Assembly: GCA_019894815.1 (NCBI GenBank)
Contig: JAGXNU010000046.1
Coordinates: 1 to 11,104, forward strand
Source of the DNA: Promethearchaeota archaeon
Lineage (GTDB): Archaea > Asgardarchaeota > Lokiarchaeia > Sigyniarchaeales > SOKP01
DNA length: 11,104 bases
Direction of reading: 5' to 3'
Both the position numbers and the translations under genes were made by a program. This document shows positions 4,735 to 11,104 of the stretch, piece after piece. The notes beneath the pieces are model-generated. The model made no database searches and had not been told where the DNA came from. It saw only the letters and a program-made list of their open reading frames with translations. Numbering within the stretch: the first letter of the stretch is position 1; every line of letters begins with the position of its first letter.

Positions 4735-7581
4735 ATGGCAGAAATAAAGAAAATTAGCGCACACTCGATAGAATTTGATGAAGTCATAAATGCATTGAAT
4801 AGTTCACGTGAAAATGGGATAACTAAAGAGGAAGTATTGGTTAGACTAGAAAAATATGGAAAAAATGAACTAATAAAAGAGAAAGGAAAAACTGCTTTTC
4901 AGATTTTTATAAGTCAATTTAAAGACTTTCTAATTTATTTATTATATTTTGCTATTGCAGTATCTATCATCATTGGCATGTACGAAGGTAGTAAACCAGG
5001 AGCCGAATTTTGGTCTACTGAGTACACTGACGCCCTTGTTATTGCTACAATCATAATTATTAACGCGATATTGGGATTTTATCAAGAGTATCAAGCAGAA
5101 AAATCGATGGAAAGCTTAAAGAAAATGGCACCTCATTTTGCTAAAGTTCGTAGAGATGGTCAAGTTAAAGAAATTGCGGCTGAAGATCTAGTACCGGGGG
5201 ATATAATTTTAGTTGAAGATGGAGATAAATTTCCAGCAGATATAAGGTTAATTAAACAATTTTCCCTTTACGCTGATGAGGCCATTTTAACAGGAGAATC
5301 TCAACCTGTTAAAAAACACGTTGATGTAGTTGAGGAAAAATTGATTTTAGCGGATAGAACAAACCTCGGATACATGAATACGATCATTACTAGAGGAAAT
5401 GGAGAAGGTATTGTAATAGGGACGGGAATGAACACTGAAATAGGGAAAATCGCAACAAGCTTGCAAGAAGAGGTTATTGAACAAAGCCCTTTTCAAAAAG
5501 AGGTAGATCGATTTGGTAAATTATTAGGAATAATTATAATAATAATTTGTGCAGCTGTTTTTTTTATAGAACTTATCATTATTTTAGTTACGGAAGGCTT
5601 TGTTTTTACTCCTGAACAAATAGATGAAATAATAGAAGCACTTGAAATAGCAATCAGCTTAGCAGTATCTGCAGTCCCCGAAGGTTTAATTGTGGTTATT
5701 ACAGTTGTAATGAGTATTGGCATGAAGAAAATGGCCAATAAGAATGCACTAGTAAGAAAATTAACCGCTGTTGAGACTCTAGGTCGTATAAGCGTTATCT
5801 GTAGCGATAAGACAGGTACATTGACGAAAAACGAGATGACCGTAGTAAAAATGTTTATAGATGGAAAAATTCTCGATGTGGAAGGCGTGGGATATAATAT
5901 TTCAGGAGATATTCAAGAAAATGGAACTCCTGTTGAAATCAACCCAGATCTTCAAAGATTTATGGATATCTGTCTATATTGTAATAATTCCAATGTAAAT
6001 ATCATGGACCAAAAAACTGGTGAAGTTAGCGTCGTTGGAGATCCAACTGAAATCTCCATGAAGGTACTTGCTCTTAAGTCAAAAATTAATGACTCTTTTG
6101 AAAAGCTGGAAGAGATTCCATTCGATTCTGATAGAAAGATGATGAGTGTAATTGGAAATCTAAATGGTAAAACAATAGCATTAATCAAAGGAGCTCCTGA
6201 TATTTTAATGAGGAATGCTTCTCATGTTTTATCTAATGGTGAAAAAAAAACGGATCAGGCAGTGAAAGATGAGATTTTACGTCAAAATGATGAATTCGCG
6301 AAAAATGCCCTAAGAGTACTTGGTGTAGCATATAAGGAGTTAGAACCAGGATATGATATTAATGAAATTGAGACAAATTTTACTTTTGTCGGACTGGTAG
6401 GAATCATAGATCCTGCCAGAGATGAAGTGAAAGATGCAATTAAAGAAGCAAGAATGGCAGGAATAAGAACCATCATGATAACTGGGGACCATGCAGTAAC
6501 AGCTTTAGCTATTGCACAACAAATTGGCTTGACAGAATCAAATGAAGCACTTACAGGTATCGATCTTGAAGCAATGGATGATGATGAATTAAGAGAGAAG
6601 GTAAAAATTGTTGATGTGTTTGCTAGGGTAACATCTGAACATAAATTAAGAATTCTAAGAAGGCTAAAAGAATTAGATTTAATCGTTGCCATGACAGGTG
6701 ATGGTGTAAATGATGCACCTGCAGTAAAAGGTGCTCATGTTGGAATAGCTATGGGATTAAAAGGAACAGAAGTCACTCAAGAAGCATCAGATATGATACT
6801 AATTGATGATAATTATGCAACAATAGTAAATGCGATAGAAGAAGGCAGGGGAATATTTGAAACTACCAAGGGATTCTTCCGATACATGCTAAGTACGAAT
6901 TTCGATGAGATTTTTTTAATTCTAGTGGCTTATATTGTAATGAAATTATGGACAAATGTTTTTATTGGAACCCCAGTTGTGCCAATTCAAATACTTTGGT
7001 TAAATATTGCCACGGATGGCATCCCTGCAATGGTTCTTGGATTCACTCCGACAGACTCTGATGTCATGAAAGCCCAACCTCGAAAAGGATTTACTTTAAT
7101 TAAAGAGATAAGAGGACCTGCTTTACTCCTTGGAATTTATACCGCAATCACAGATATCGCTCTATATATTCTTCTTTGGACGGTTTTCATTCCGGGTTGG
7201 AGCGCTGCGGGCGCACCAAACTTAGCTAATTATCTCATTCCGGGACATGCAGATCAGATATATGCAATAAGTTTAACTCAATCGCTTATATTTACAAATT
7301 TAGTTATTTGTGAATTGTTATTTGTCTACACTTGTACTTCTAATACCAAACCATTTTATCACTTCCCAAATAAACATCTATTCTGGGCAACAGGACTCTC
7401 TCTTGCATTGCAGCTTTTAATTCTTTACACACCACTCGGGATTGCATTTCATATTGTTCCTTTAACGGAATGGTACCACTGGGTAATTGTATTCTTATTT
7501 GCATTTTCAGTATCAGTTGTGGATGAATTGAGAAAGTATCGGATTCGATTGAAATTAAGGAAAGATCCTAACTACGTATAA
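4735..7581 (+). CDS. P-type Ca2+-transporting ATPase (P2A, SERCA-like)
   Basis: The 948-residue cation pump is complete. It has an N-terminal cation-ATPase domain, membrane helices M1-M2, an actuator domain with LTGES (TGES 186-189) and helices M3-M4 with PEGL (315-318). The phosphorylation motif DKTGT contains the aspartate D358. A nucleotide-binding domain with KGAPD and the hinge TGDGVNDAP (654-662) follow, then M5-M10. Aligned by eye with SERCA, Ca2+ ligands are kept in M4 (E316), M5 (N722 and E725 in STNFDE), M6 (N757, T760, D761 in LNIATDG) and M8 (E860 in VICELL). This is the full set for two Ca2+ sites, whereas Golgi PMR1/SPCA-type pumps have one. It would use ATP to export Ca2+ across the cytoplasmic membrane. 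The start is supported by the conserved N-terminal domain and a TATA-like box 26 bases upstream. It is monocistronic and converges on the GTPase gene. The Ca2+ assignment is by motif only. Confidence 0.93.
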   Translation: MAEIKKISAHSIEFDEVINALNSSRENGITKEEVLVRLEKYGKNELIKEKGKTAFQIFISQFKDFLIYLLYFAIAVSIIIGMYEGSKPGAEFWSTEYTDALVIATIIIINAILGFYQEYQAEKSMESLKKMAPHFAKVRRDGQVKEIAAEDLVPGDIILVEDGDKFPADIRLIKQFSLYADEAILTGESQPVKKHVDVVEEKLILADRTNLGYMNTIITRGNGEGIVIGTGMNTEIGKIATSLQEEVIEQSPFQKEVDRFGKLLGIIIIIICAAVFFIELIIILVTEGFVFTPEQIDEIIEALEIAISLAVSAVPEGLIVVITVVMSIGMKKMANKNALVRKLTAVETLGRISVICSDKTGTLTKNEMTVVKMFIDGKILDVEGVGYNISGDIQENGTPVEINPDLQRFMDICLYCNNSNVNIMDQKTGEVSVVGDPTEISMKVLALKSKINDSFEKLEEIPFDSDRKMMSVIGNLNGKTIALIKGAPDILMRNASHVLSNGEKKTDQAVKDEILRQNDEFAKNALRVLGVAYKELEPGYDINEIETNFTFVGLVGIIDPARDEVKDAIKEARMAGIRTIMITGDHAVTALAIAQQIGLTESNEALTGIDLEAMDDDELREKVKIVDVFARVTSEHKLRILRRLKELDLIVAMTGDGVNDAPAVKGAHVGIAMGLKGTEVTQEASDMILIDDNYATIVNAIEEGRGIFETTKGFFRYMLSTNFDEIFLILVAYIVMKLWTNVFIGTPVVPIQILWLNIATDGIPAMVLGFTPTDSDVMKAQPRKGFTLIKEIRGPALLLGIYTAITDIALYILLWTVFIPGWSAAGAPNLANYLIPGHADQIYAISLTQSLIFTNLVICELLFVYTCTSNTKPFYHFPNKHLFWATGLSLALQLLILYTPLGIAFHIVPLTEWYHWVIVFLFAFSVSVVDELRKYRIRLKLRKDPNYV

Positions 7582-7592
7582 ATTCCTAAAAT

Positions 7593-7615
7593 ATTTTTAT
7601 TTACTTTTTTATTTT
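7593..7615 (+). terminator. T-rich tracts after the Ca2+-ATPase gene
   Basis: Runs of five, six and four T start 12 bases after the stop codon (at 7594, 7605 and 7612), without a hairpin. Archaeal RNA polymerase terminates at such oligo-T tracts, and the neighbouring gene is convergent, so termination here makes sense. AT-rich background keeps confidence low. Confidence 0.35.
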
Positions 7616-7661
7616 AAAAATTGTAGTTAACAGAGAATTTGTTATACTCAAATAGTAGGTA

Positions 7662-8750
7662 TTAGATTTCGTCATAATCCTCAAGATCTTCTAAACTTTG
7701 GAAAAAAAGGCCTATACCGACGATTTTAAATGTATCTTGAATATTAAGATTTTCCAAAGCAGATGTTTCAATAAAAGAACAACCCAACTTACTTGCTTCA
7801 GCAACCCCCTCTTCCGTAGAAACCTCTCTTTGTTCTACTAAATCCATTTTATTGCCGACGAGGACGATCGGTATGTTTCCCAATTCTTTTCGAGCATCAT
7901 TGAACCAAAAATTGCTTGCTTCATTAAAAGTATCTTTCCGTGTAACATCATAGACAATAAAAGCACAATTTGCACCAGTATAATATTCGTGTCGTACTCG
8001 TTTAAAAAATTCTTGACCAGCCAAATCAAAAATAAGAAATTGAATGATATCATCTTTATAACCCTGAACATAATAATTTTGTGTAGCTATATTAATTCCT
8101 AGAGTTGGTCGATAATCGCCTATTTGTTCTTTTCTTAAAAATCTATTGACTAGTGTAGTCTTACCTACCGCTGCATCTCCTAGAACGATCAACTTAAACA
8201 TTTTTTTTACATTTTCAGTTCTTTTTATTTGATGATCAGCATAAACACCGTTGATTATTGTTTTTGCGGGTTTAATTTCAAAATTTTCTAATCCAATATT
8301 AATGCTTTCATCAATATTCAAATTAGGAATACCTAATGTATTAAATCTGAAATCAAAACTATCTTCAAGTAGTTGAGTGATTTTTTCCGCGACTAAATAA
8401 GCAATAGGGAAAAGATTATTTAGGTTTATATTATAATTACAAACGAGCATTAAAATTGCTTCAGAACCGGTTTCCACATAAACTATTCGATGATCAGCGG
8501 TTTCAAATGAACCCGTTCCATAATTTCCGATTTTGTATTCTAATGAGATCTTATTCAATAAATTATCCACTAAAGTGGTTATTGCTCCGTAAACACCTTC
8601 AGAATCATCCGTATTTGAGGAGGATTCTTCTTCCTTTAAATATTTTGAGATAAGTAATCCTTGATTGGAATAGAGAAACGCGATTTCTATTTCTTGTTGA
8701 GAATCAACGAAATTTTTTAGTAAAGTCTGAAGATGGTCTCCTTTTGACAT
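7662..8750 (-). CDS. Roadblock-like domain fused to a Rab/Ras-family small GTPase
   Basis: The 362-residue protein has two parts. Residues about 5-130 look like a roadblock/LC7 domain: a strand IEIAFLYSNQGLLIS, a helix around VYGAITTLVDNLL, strands with RIVYVETGSEAILMLVCN, and a final helix. Residues about 185-350 are a complete small GTPase: P-loop GDAAVGKT (191-198), switch I threonine in YRPTLG (T216), DLAGQE (242-247), NKMD (300-303) and ETSAL (328-332). The glutamine after DLAG is the catalytic Gln of Ras/Rab proteins, so GTP hydrolysis should be intact. An Asp/Glu-rich linker-like tail ends the protein; there is no C-terminal Cys, so no prenylation. Small GTPases and roadblock proteins are abundant in Asgard archaea. 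Having both on one chain suggests an in-cis regulator or dimerisation platform, by analogy with MglA-MglB and Rag-Ragulator. The cellular role is unknown. It diverges from acdB. Confidence 0.9.
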   Translation of the reverse strand: MSKGDHLQTLLKNFVDSQQEIEIAFLYSNQGLLISKYLKEEESSSNTDDSEGVYGAITTLVDNLLNKISLEYKIGNYGTGSFETADHRIVYVETGSEAILMLVCNYNINLNNLFPIAYLVAEKITQLLEDSFDFRFNTLGIPNLNIDESINIGLENFEIKPAKTIINGVYADHQIKRTENVKKMFKLIVLGDAAVGKTTLVNRFLRKEQIGDYRPTLGINIATQNYYVQGYKDDIIQFLIFDLAGQEFFKRVRHEYYTGANCAFIVYDVTRKDTFNEASNFWFNDARKELGNIPIVLVGNKMDLVEQREVSTEEGVAEASKLGCSFIETSALENLNIQDTFKIVGIGLFFQSLEDLEDYDEI

Positions 8751-8764
8751 GATTCTTATTTTTT

Positions 8765-8780
8765 CTAATATTTATAATTT
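8765..8780 (-). promoter_or_regulatory. TATA-like box of the roadblock-GTPase gene
   Basis: The minus strand reads AAATTATAAATATTAG, with its core about 24 bases before the ATG at 8750. There is no Shine-Dalgarno in the short space between. Distance and composition fit an archaeal promoter giving a leaderless transcript. Confidence 0.45.
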
Positions 8781-8831
8781 CTAAGCTTTTAATATTTTCA
8801 ATAATTTTAAATTTTTATCAAAATTTACTTA

Positions 8832-8843
8832 AACATTATAATT
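8832..8843 (+). promoter_or_regulatory. TATA-like box of acdB
   Basis: The stretch around ACATTATAATTC is centred about 28 bases before the acdB ATG. No Shine-Dalgarno is visible, so a nearly leaderless mRNA is likely. It lies back to back with the GTPase promoter in a 115-base divergent gap. Confidence 0.4.
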
Positions 8844-8865
8844 CTGTATTAATGAGATAATTTTA

Positions 8866-9558
8866 ATGAACATGCAAGAATTTTTAAAAAAGAAACTCGA
8901 ATCCAATCAAACGGTTCTCACGGAATTTGAATCCAAAAAATTGCTAGAAGACATAGGTATTGTCATTCCACTCCAAGAATTAACATCTTCTAAAGAAGAA
9001 ACTGTATCTGCTTCAGAAAAAATCGGCTTTCCAGTCGTTTTAAAACTCATGGCTGAAGATATTATACACAAATCAGATACGGGAGCTGTGAAATTAAATT
9101 TGAAGAATCGAGAGGAAGTAGAAGGCGGCTATGATGAATTAATGAAGATTCACTCCGATAAAGAGAAATTAATTAGCGTACAAAAAATGGCAGATGAACC
9201 AATTACGGAATTAATAATTGGAATGACTACGGATGCCCAATTTGGTCCTGCTCTAATGTTTGGGATCGGAGGCATATTAGTAGAAATTTTAGAAGATGTT
9301 AGTTTTCGTATCGCCCCAATTGAAGAGTATGATGCTCGGGAAATGATTAAAGAAATAAAAGGATTTCCTATCCTTGATGGATATCGAGGAAAACCTAAAG
9401 CTGATATAGATGCGATTATAGATGTACTCATGAAGATTTCAGATTTAGTCACAAAACACGAAGAAATCTTCGAGATGGATTTAAATCCAGTATTCATTTA
9501 TGATAAAGGGTTAATTTGCGTAGATGCGAGAATTATACTGAAAAAACCCGAAAATTAA
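8866..9558 (+). CDS. acdB: ADP-forming acetyl-CoA synthetase, beta subunit (ATP-grasp)
   Basis: The 230-residue protein matches the usual length of the separate beta subunit of archaeal ADP-forming acetate-CoA ligase. This enzyme converts acetyl-CoA (or another acyl-CoA), ADP and phosphate to the acid, CoA and ATP, conserving energy in fermentation. Recognisable parts are the N-terminal segment LTEFESKKLLEDIGI, FPVVLKLMAEDIIHKSDTGAV with H68 in the place of the phosphate-relay histidine (His71 of the Pyrococcus beta subunit, from memory), the ATP-grasp core FGPALMFGIGGILVEILED with SFRIAPI, and the metal-binding end FEMDLNPVFIYD. No alpha subunit gene is in the window, so the partner must be elsewhere. 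ATG codons at 8866 and 8872 are both possible; 8866 fits the TATA-like box. A degenerate copy of its 3' end lies 0.8 kb downstream. Confidence 0.92.
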   Translation: MNMQEFLKKKLESNQTVLTEFESKKLLEDIGIVIPLQELTSSKEETVSASEKIGFPVVLKLMAEDIIHKSDTGAVKLNLKNREEVEGGYDELMKIHSDKEKLISVQKMADEPITELIIGMTTDAQFGPALMFGIGGILVEILEDVSFRIAPIEEYDAREMIKEIKGFPILDGYRGKPKADIDAIIDVLMKISDLVTKHEEIFEMDLNPVFIYDKGLICVDARIILKKPEN

Positions 9559-9573
9559 GATAAATCCTGTATC

Positions 9574-9590
9574 TTTTTTACCAATTTTTT
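9574..9590 (+). terminator. T-rich tracts after acdB
   Basis: Two six-base T runs (9574-9579 and 9585-9590) begin 15 bases after the acdB stop, and a further run of seven T lies at 9616-9622. No hairpin is present. This fits archaeal oligo-T termination before the next gene's own promoter. Confidence 0.35.
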
Positions 9591-9649
9591 AATTATTTTG
9601 CTGATGATCTCTTGGTTTTTTTAATAATTACATTTTTATATTTCAATTA

Positions 9650-9661
9650 GATATATTTAAG
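9650..9661 (+). promoter_or_regulatory. TATA-like box of the 216-residue membrane protein gene
   Basis: The stretch GATATATTTAAG is about 45 bases before the ATG at 9700. Initiation some 25 bases downstream would leave a leader of about 20 bases. That leader would contain the Shine-Dalgarno GGGTGA at 9691-9696, three bases before the ATG. Unlike the GTPase and acdB genes, this gene appears to be leadered. Confidence 0.4.
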
Positions 9662-9699
9662 ATAGATATCAAAGTTTTAACTAATTTGAAGGGTGAATA

Positions 9700-10350
9700 A
9701 TGTTAAAAAGTAGAAAATCCAAGTTTAAAATTTTTACTATTCTCTCTATTGTGGGTTTACTGTGTTTAAGTCCATTAGTTTATAATGTCAGACAATTTTT
9801 TGAATTGCAGGCGGTTAAAAATCAACGCATTGATGGAGATGTCGATGTAATTGTGAATATAAACGTGAAAACATATCCAGATATTTCTTTGTATTACGTA
9901 ATATTCGATTTTATATCTAATGAAACTGTTACTGATGTTGAGGTTGAGGGAATTCATTATGATGTTTATCAGAATACAAACATGATATACACTTATAATG
10001 GTAACTACACAAATTATGTAATATCAAGAAGTATCGAGCTTCACTATGGAGATAATCTAACTTATCAAGGTTTGGTCGAATTGAATTATCAGCTGAATAG
10101 TAATCCACAGAATGACACTGTGAACTTTGATCTCATATATACTCACAACATTAGAGACTGGGATGGATTACCATTCTTTGTTATAAAAAATTTGATTTAC
10201 ATTGCTTATATCGTGAGTTTCCTTATTGTTCCAATAATTCTATTCTTCATCATCCATCCTGATTGGCTTGAACCTTCTGTAGAAGAAAAAGAAGAAAATG
10301 AAGAATATTTTAAATACCTTGAAAAAATAAAGCAAGAAAATACTAATTAG
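9700..10350 (+). CDS. Two-pass membrane protein with extracellular domain
   Basis: The function of this 216-residue protein is not recognised. It has a basic N-terminus (KSRKSKFK), a membrane helix at about 10-29 and an external domain of about 130 residues. The external domain alternates in a beta-rich pattern and has four sequons (NET, NYT, NLT, NDT). A second helix follows at about 164-185, then a charged cytoplasmic tail (EEKEENEEYFKYLEKIKQ) that may form a short coiled coil. The basic N-terminus and acidic tail would both lie inside. GGGTGA before the ATG and a TATA-like box upstream support the start. It lies between intact acdB and a relic of an acdB 3' end that begins directly after its stop codon, so this locus has been rearranged. 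It could be an envelope sensor or adhesion component, but nothing in the sequence decides this. Confidence 0.8.
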   Translation: MLKSRKSKFKIFTILSIVGLLCLSPLVYNVRQFFELQAVKNQRIDGDVDVIVNINVKTYPDISLYYVIFDFISNETVTDVEVEGIHYDVYQNTNMIYTYNGNYTNYVISRSIELHYGDNLTYQGLVELNYQLNSNPQNDTVNFDLIYTHNIRDWDGLPFFVIKNLIYIAYIVSFLIVPIILFFIIHPDWLEPSVEEKEENEEYFKYLEKIKQENTN

Positions 10351-10352
10351 AA

Positions 10353-10430
10353 AATCTCGTGTTTCTTTACAATAACGGACTCGTATGTGTTGATGCGATG
10401 ATAATACTAAAATCACCAGATAAAGAATAA
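10353..10430 (+). pseudogene. Relic of the 3' end of an acdB paralogue
   Basis: The frame from 10353 to the TAA at 10428-10430 reads NLVFLYNNGLVCVDAMIILK and then SPDKE. Aligned with the acdB C-terminus (NPVFIYDKGLICVDARIILK, then KPEN), 15 of the first 22 residues are identical, and both end in a stop at nearly the same place. Nothing upstream of the Asn can be aligned, because the preceding membrane protein gene ends at 10350. The segment has no ATG, and a GTG at 10359 could at best start 23 residues, so it is a remnant and not a working gene. Differences are spread over the codons, including third positions, so the copy is old or came from a diverged paralogue. Confidence 0.75.
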
Positions 10431-10580
10431 TCATAATTGAGATTTTTTCTCCCTCTTTTCATTTATTGAAAAATTTGTGTGTTCTATTGATTTTGAATTT
10501 TATATTATCGTGTATTATTTCGATAAGAGCTAATTAAAAAAAGTAATTTTAAATTCTAATTACACAATTATATATGTAAT

Positions 10581-10590
10581 ATTTATATTA
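10581..10590 (+). promoter_or_regulatory. TATA-like box before the 3' truncated surface protein
   Basis: ATTTATATTA lies about 38 bases before the ATG at 10624, and a second stretch, ATTATATAAAT, lies only 16 bases before it. The first has a workable spacing with a short leader. No Shine-Dalgarno is evident. The rest of 10431-10623 is AT-rich with weak inverted repeats and no other gene. Confidence 0.3.
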
Positions 10591-10623
10591 GAGAACGAAG
10601 AAATTATATAAATTCTGATAATC

Positions 10624-11104
10624 ATGAATAAAAAAAACAAAAAAGAGAAAATTAAAAAACTCATGGTTTTATTTTCTCTATTATTTTCATTGATCCTTGT
10701 TAATTTTGGAACGATCTTTACAAATAATTGGAATAATAGTGATGATTTAAACGACTTTAACCCTATAAACGAAGAAGAAAATTTTCAATTTGAAGAAATT
10801 CCTACTTCTTCCCAATCCTTAAATTATTCTGGATCTGGAGAAAACATAAATGTTACAGTGCATCAATCTTTAATTGATTCTACTGTTAAAGAATTTAATA
10901 ATCTTGATGTTTCAAATAGTTTCACTGAACCTTTTCCTAATTTTAATGGTTACAGTACATCTTTCATAAATATATCAATTCAAGATATATATGCTCCAAA
11001 CAAAAGCATAATTATAGAAGATACTAATGATGGATCAACACTATTATATAATATCCAATATTGGACTTCATTTGAAGTTGTTGGAGATTGTTATCTAAAC
11101 AATC
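10624..11104 (+). CDS. Secreted or membrane-anchored surface protein (3' truncated)
   Basis: The reading frame is open from the ATG at 10624 to the window end, giving 160 residues so far. It begins with a very basic segment (MNKKNKKEKIKK) and a hydrophobic stretch (LMVLFSLLFSLILVNFGTIF), a signal peptide or signal anchor. An Asn/Asp/Glu-rich linker follows, then a Ser/Asn-rich beta-type region beginning LNYSGSGENINVTVHQS. Sequons (NNS, NYS, NVT, NIS, NKS) suggest a glycosylated exterior domain. The motif SGSGENINVTVHQS resembles, from memory, repeats in large surface proteins of Lokiarchaeota, but I cannot confirm this. The domain layout beyond the window is unknown. The start is supported by the basic residues immediately before the hydrophobic core; no better upstream start is in frame. 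Confidence 0.75.
   Translation, partial: MNKKNKKEKIKKLMVLFSLLFSLILVNFGTIFTNNWNNSDDLNDFNPINEEENFQFEEIPTSSQSLNYSGSGENINVTVHQSLIDSTVKEFNNLDVSNSFTEPFPNFNGYSTSFINISIQDIYAPNKSIIIEDTNDGSTLLYNIQYWTSFEVVGDCYLNN

Noticed and set aside
4724..4747. Seven-codon upstream frame overlapping the Ca2+-ATPase start (ATG at 4724, TAA at 4745)
   Set aside because: The TATA-like box places transcription start at or just before 4735, so the mRNA would probably lack the upstream ATG; short ATG/stop pairs are common in AT-rich DNA.
4596..4787. Minus-strand frame of 63 codons upstream of the Ca2+-ATPase
   Set aside because: It covers the ATPase promoter and start codon in antisense and has the Ile/Phe/Tyr-rich composition of translated AT-rich DNA; no motif.
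6282..6692. Minus-strand open frame of 136 codons inside the Ca2+-ATPase gene
   Set aside because: It is a Ser/Ile/Thr-rich antisense shadow of a strongly supported gene, as are similar frames at 5493-5738 and 5952-6188.
9150..9497. Minus-strand open frame of 115 codons inside acdB
   Set aside because: It is antisense to conserved ATP-grasp coding sequence and shows no protein-like features.
10359..10430. The acdB-like tail as a functional microprotein starting at GTG 10359
   Set aside because: It would be 23 residues of a C-terminal strand without the fold it belongs to, and no Shine-Dalgarno precedes it; a relic is simpler.
10456..10472. Inverted repeat TTTTCA/TGAAAA, and GTAATT/AATTAC at 10543-10563
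   Set aside because: Both are short, AT-only or nearly so, and expected by chance in this AT-rich gap.

Overview
This 11.1 kb window is AT-rich and reads as a chromosomal piece of an Asgard archaeon, most likely Lokiarchaeia-like (inference). The grounds are a Rab/Ras-type small GTPase fused to a roadblock-like domain, an ADP-forming acetyl-CoA synthetase beta subunit, TATA-like boxes about 24-28 bases before several start codons, archaeal Shine-Dalgarno motifs (AGGAGGGG, AAGGTGAT), and membrane-anchored proteins rich in N-glycosylation sequons. No ribosomal RNA, tRNA, CRISPR array or insertion sequence was seen.

Layout. Positions 2-160 hold the 3' end of a gene for a CCHC zinc finger with an acidic tail. 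Next come a radical SAM enzyme (204-1130, +) and a helical protein of unknown role (1132-1854, -), whose stop codons nearly touch. An iron-sulfur flavoprotein gene (1992-2618, +) diverges from the helical protein gene. A three-gene minus-strand operon of membrane proteins (4093 down to 2642) follows, with a strong hairpin at its first gene junction. The 4094-4734 gap is not empty: the minus strand carries a 106-residue reading frame broken by a single in-frame TGA (4253-4573), with a GC-rich hairpin 54 bases downstream. A complete SERCA-like P-type Ca2+-ATPase occupies 4735-7581 (+) and converges on the roadblock-GTPase gene (7662-8750, -). That gene diverges from acdB (8866-9558, +). Then comes a two-pass membrane protein (9700-10350, +), directly followed by a degraded copy of the acdB 3' end (10353-10430). 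The window ends inside a gene for a secreted or surface protein (10624 onward, +).

How the genes fit together. Most are separate transcription units, and only the three-gene membrane operon is clearly co-transcribed. The Ca2+ pump and the GTPase belong to families prominent in eukaryotic membrane and signalling biology, but no shared pathway can be read from their adjacency. AcdB (energy-conserving acyl-CoA to acid conversion), the iron-sulfur flavoprotein and the radical SAM enzyme suit an anaerobe.

The points most worth a second look are the TGA-interrupted frame (selenoprotein candidate or pseudogene), the acdB tail relic, and the two GC-rich hairpins.
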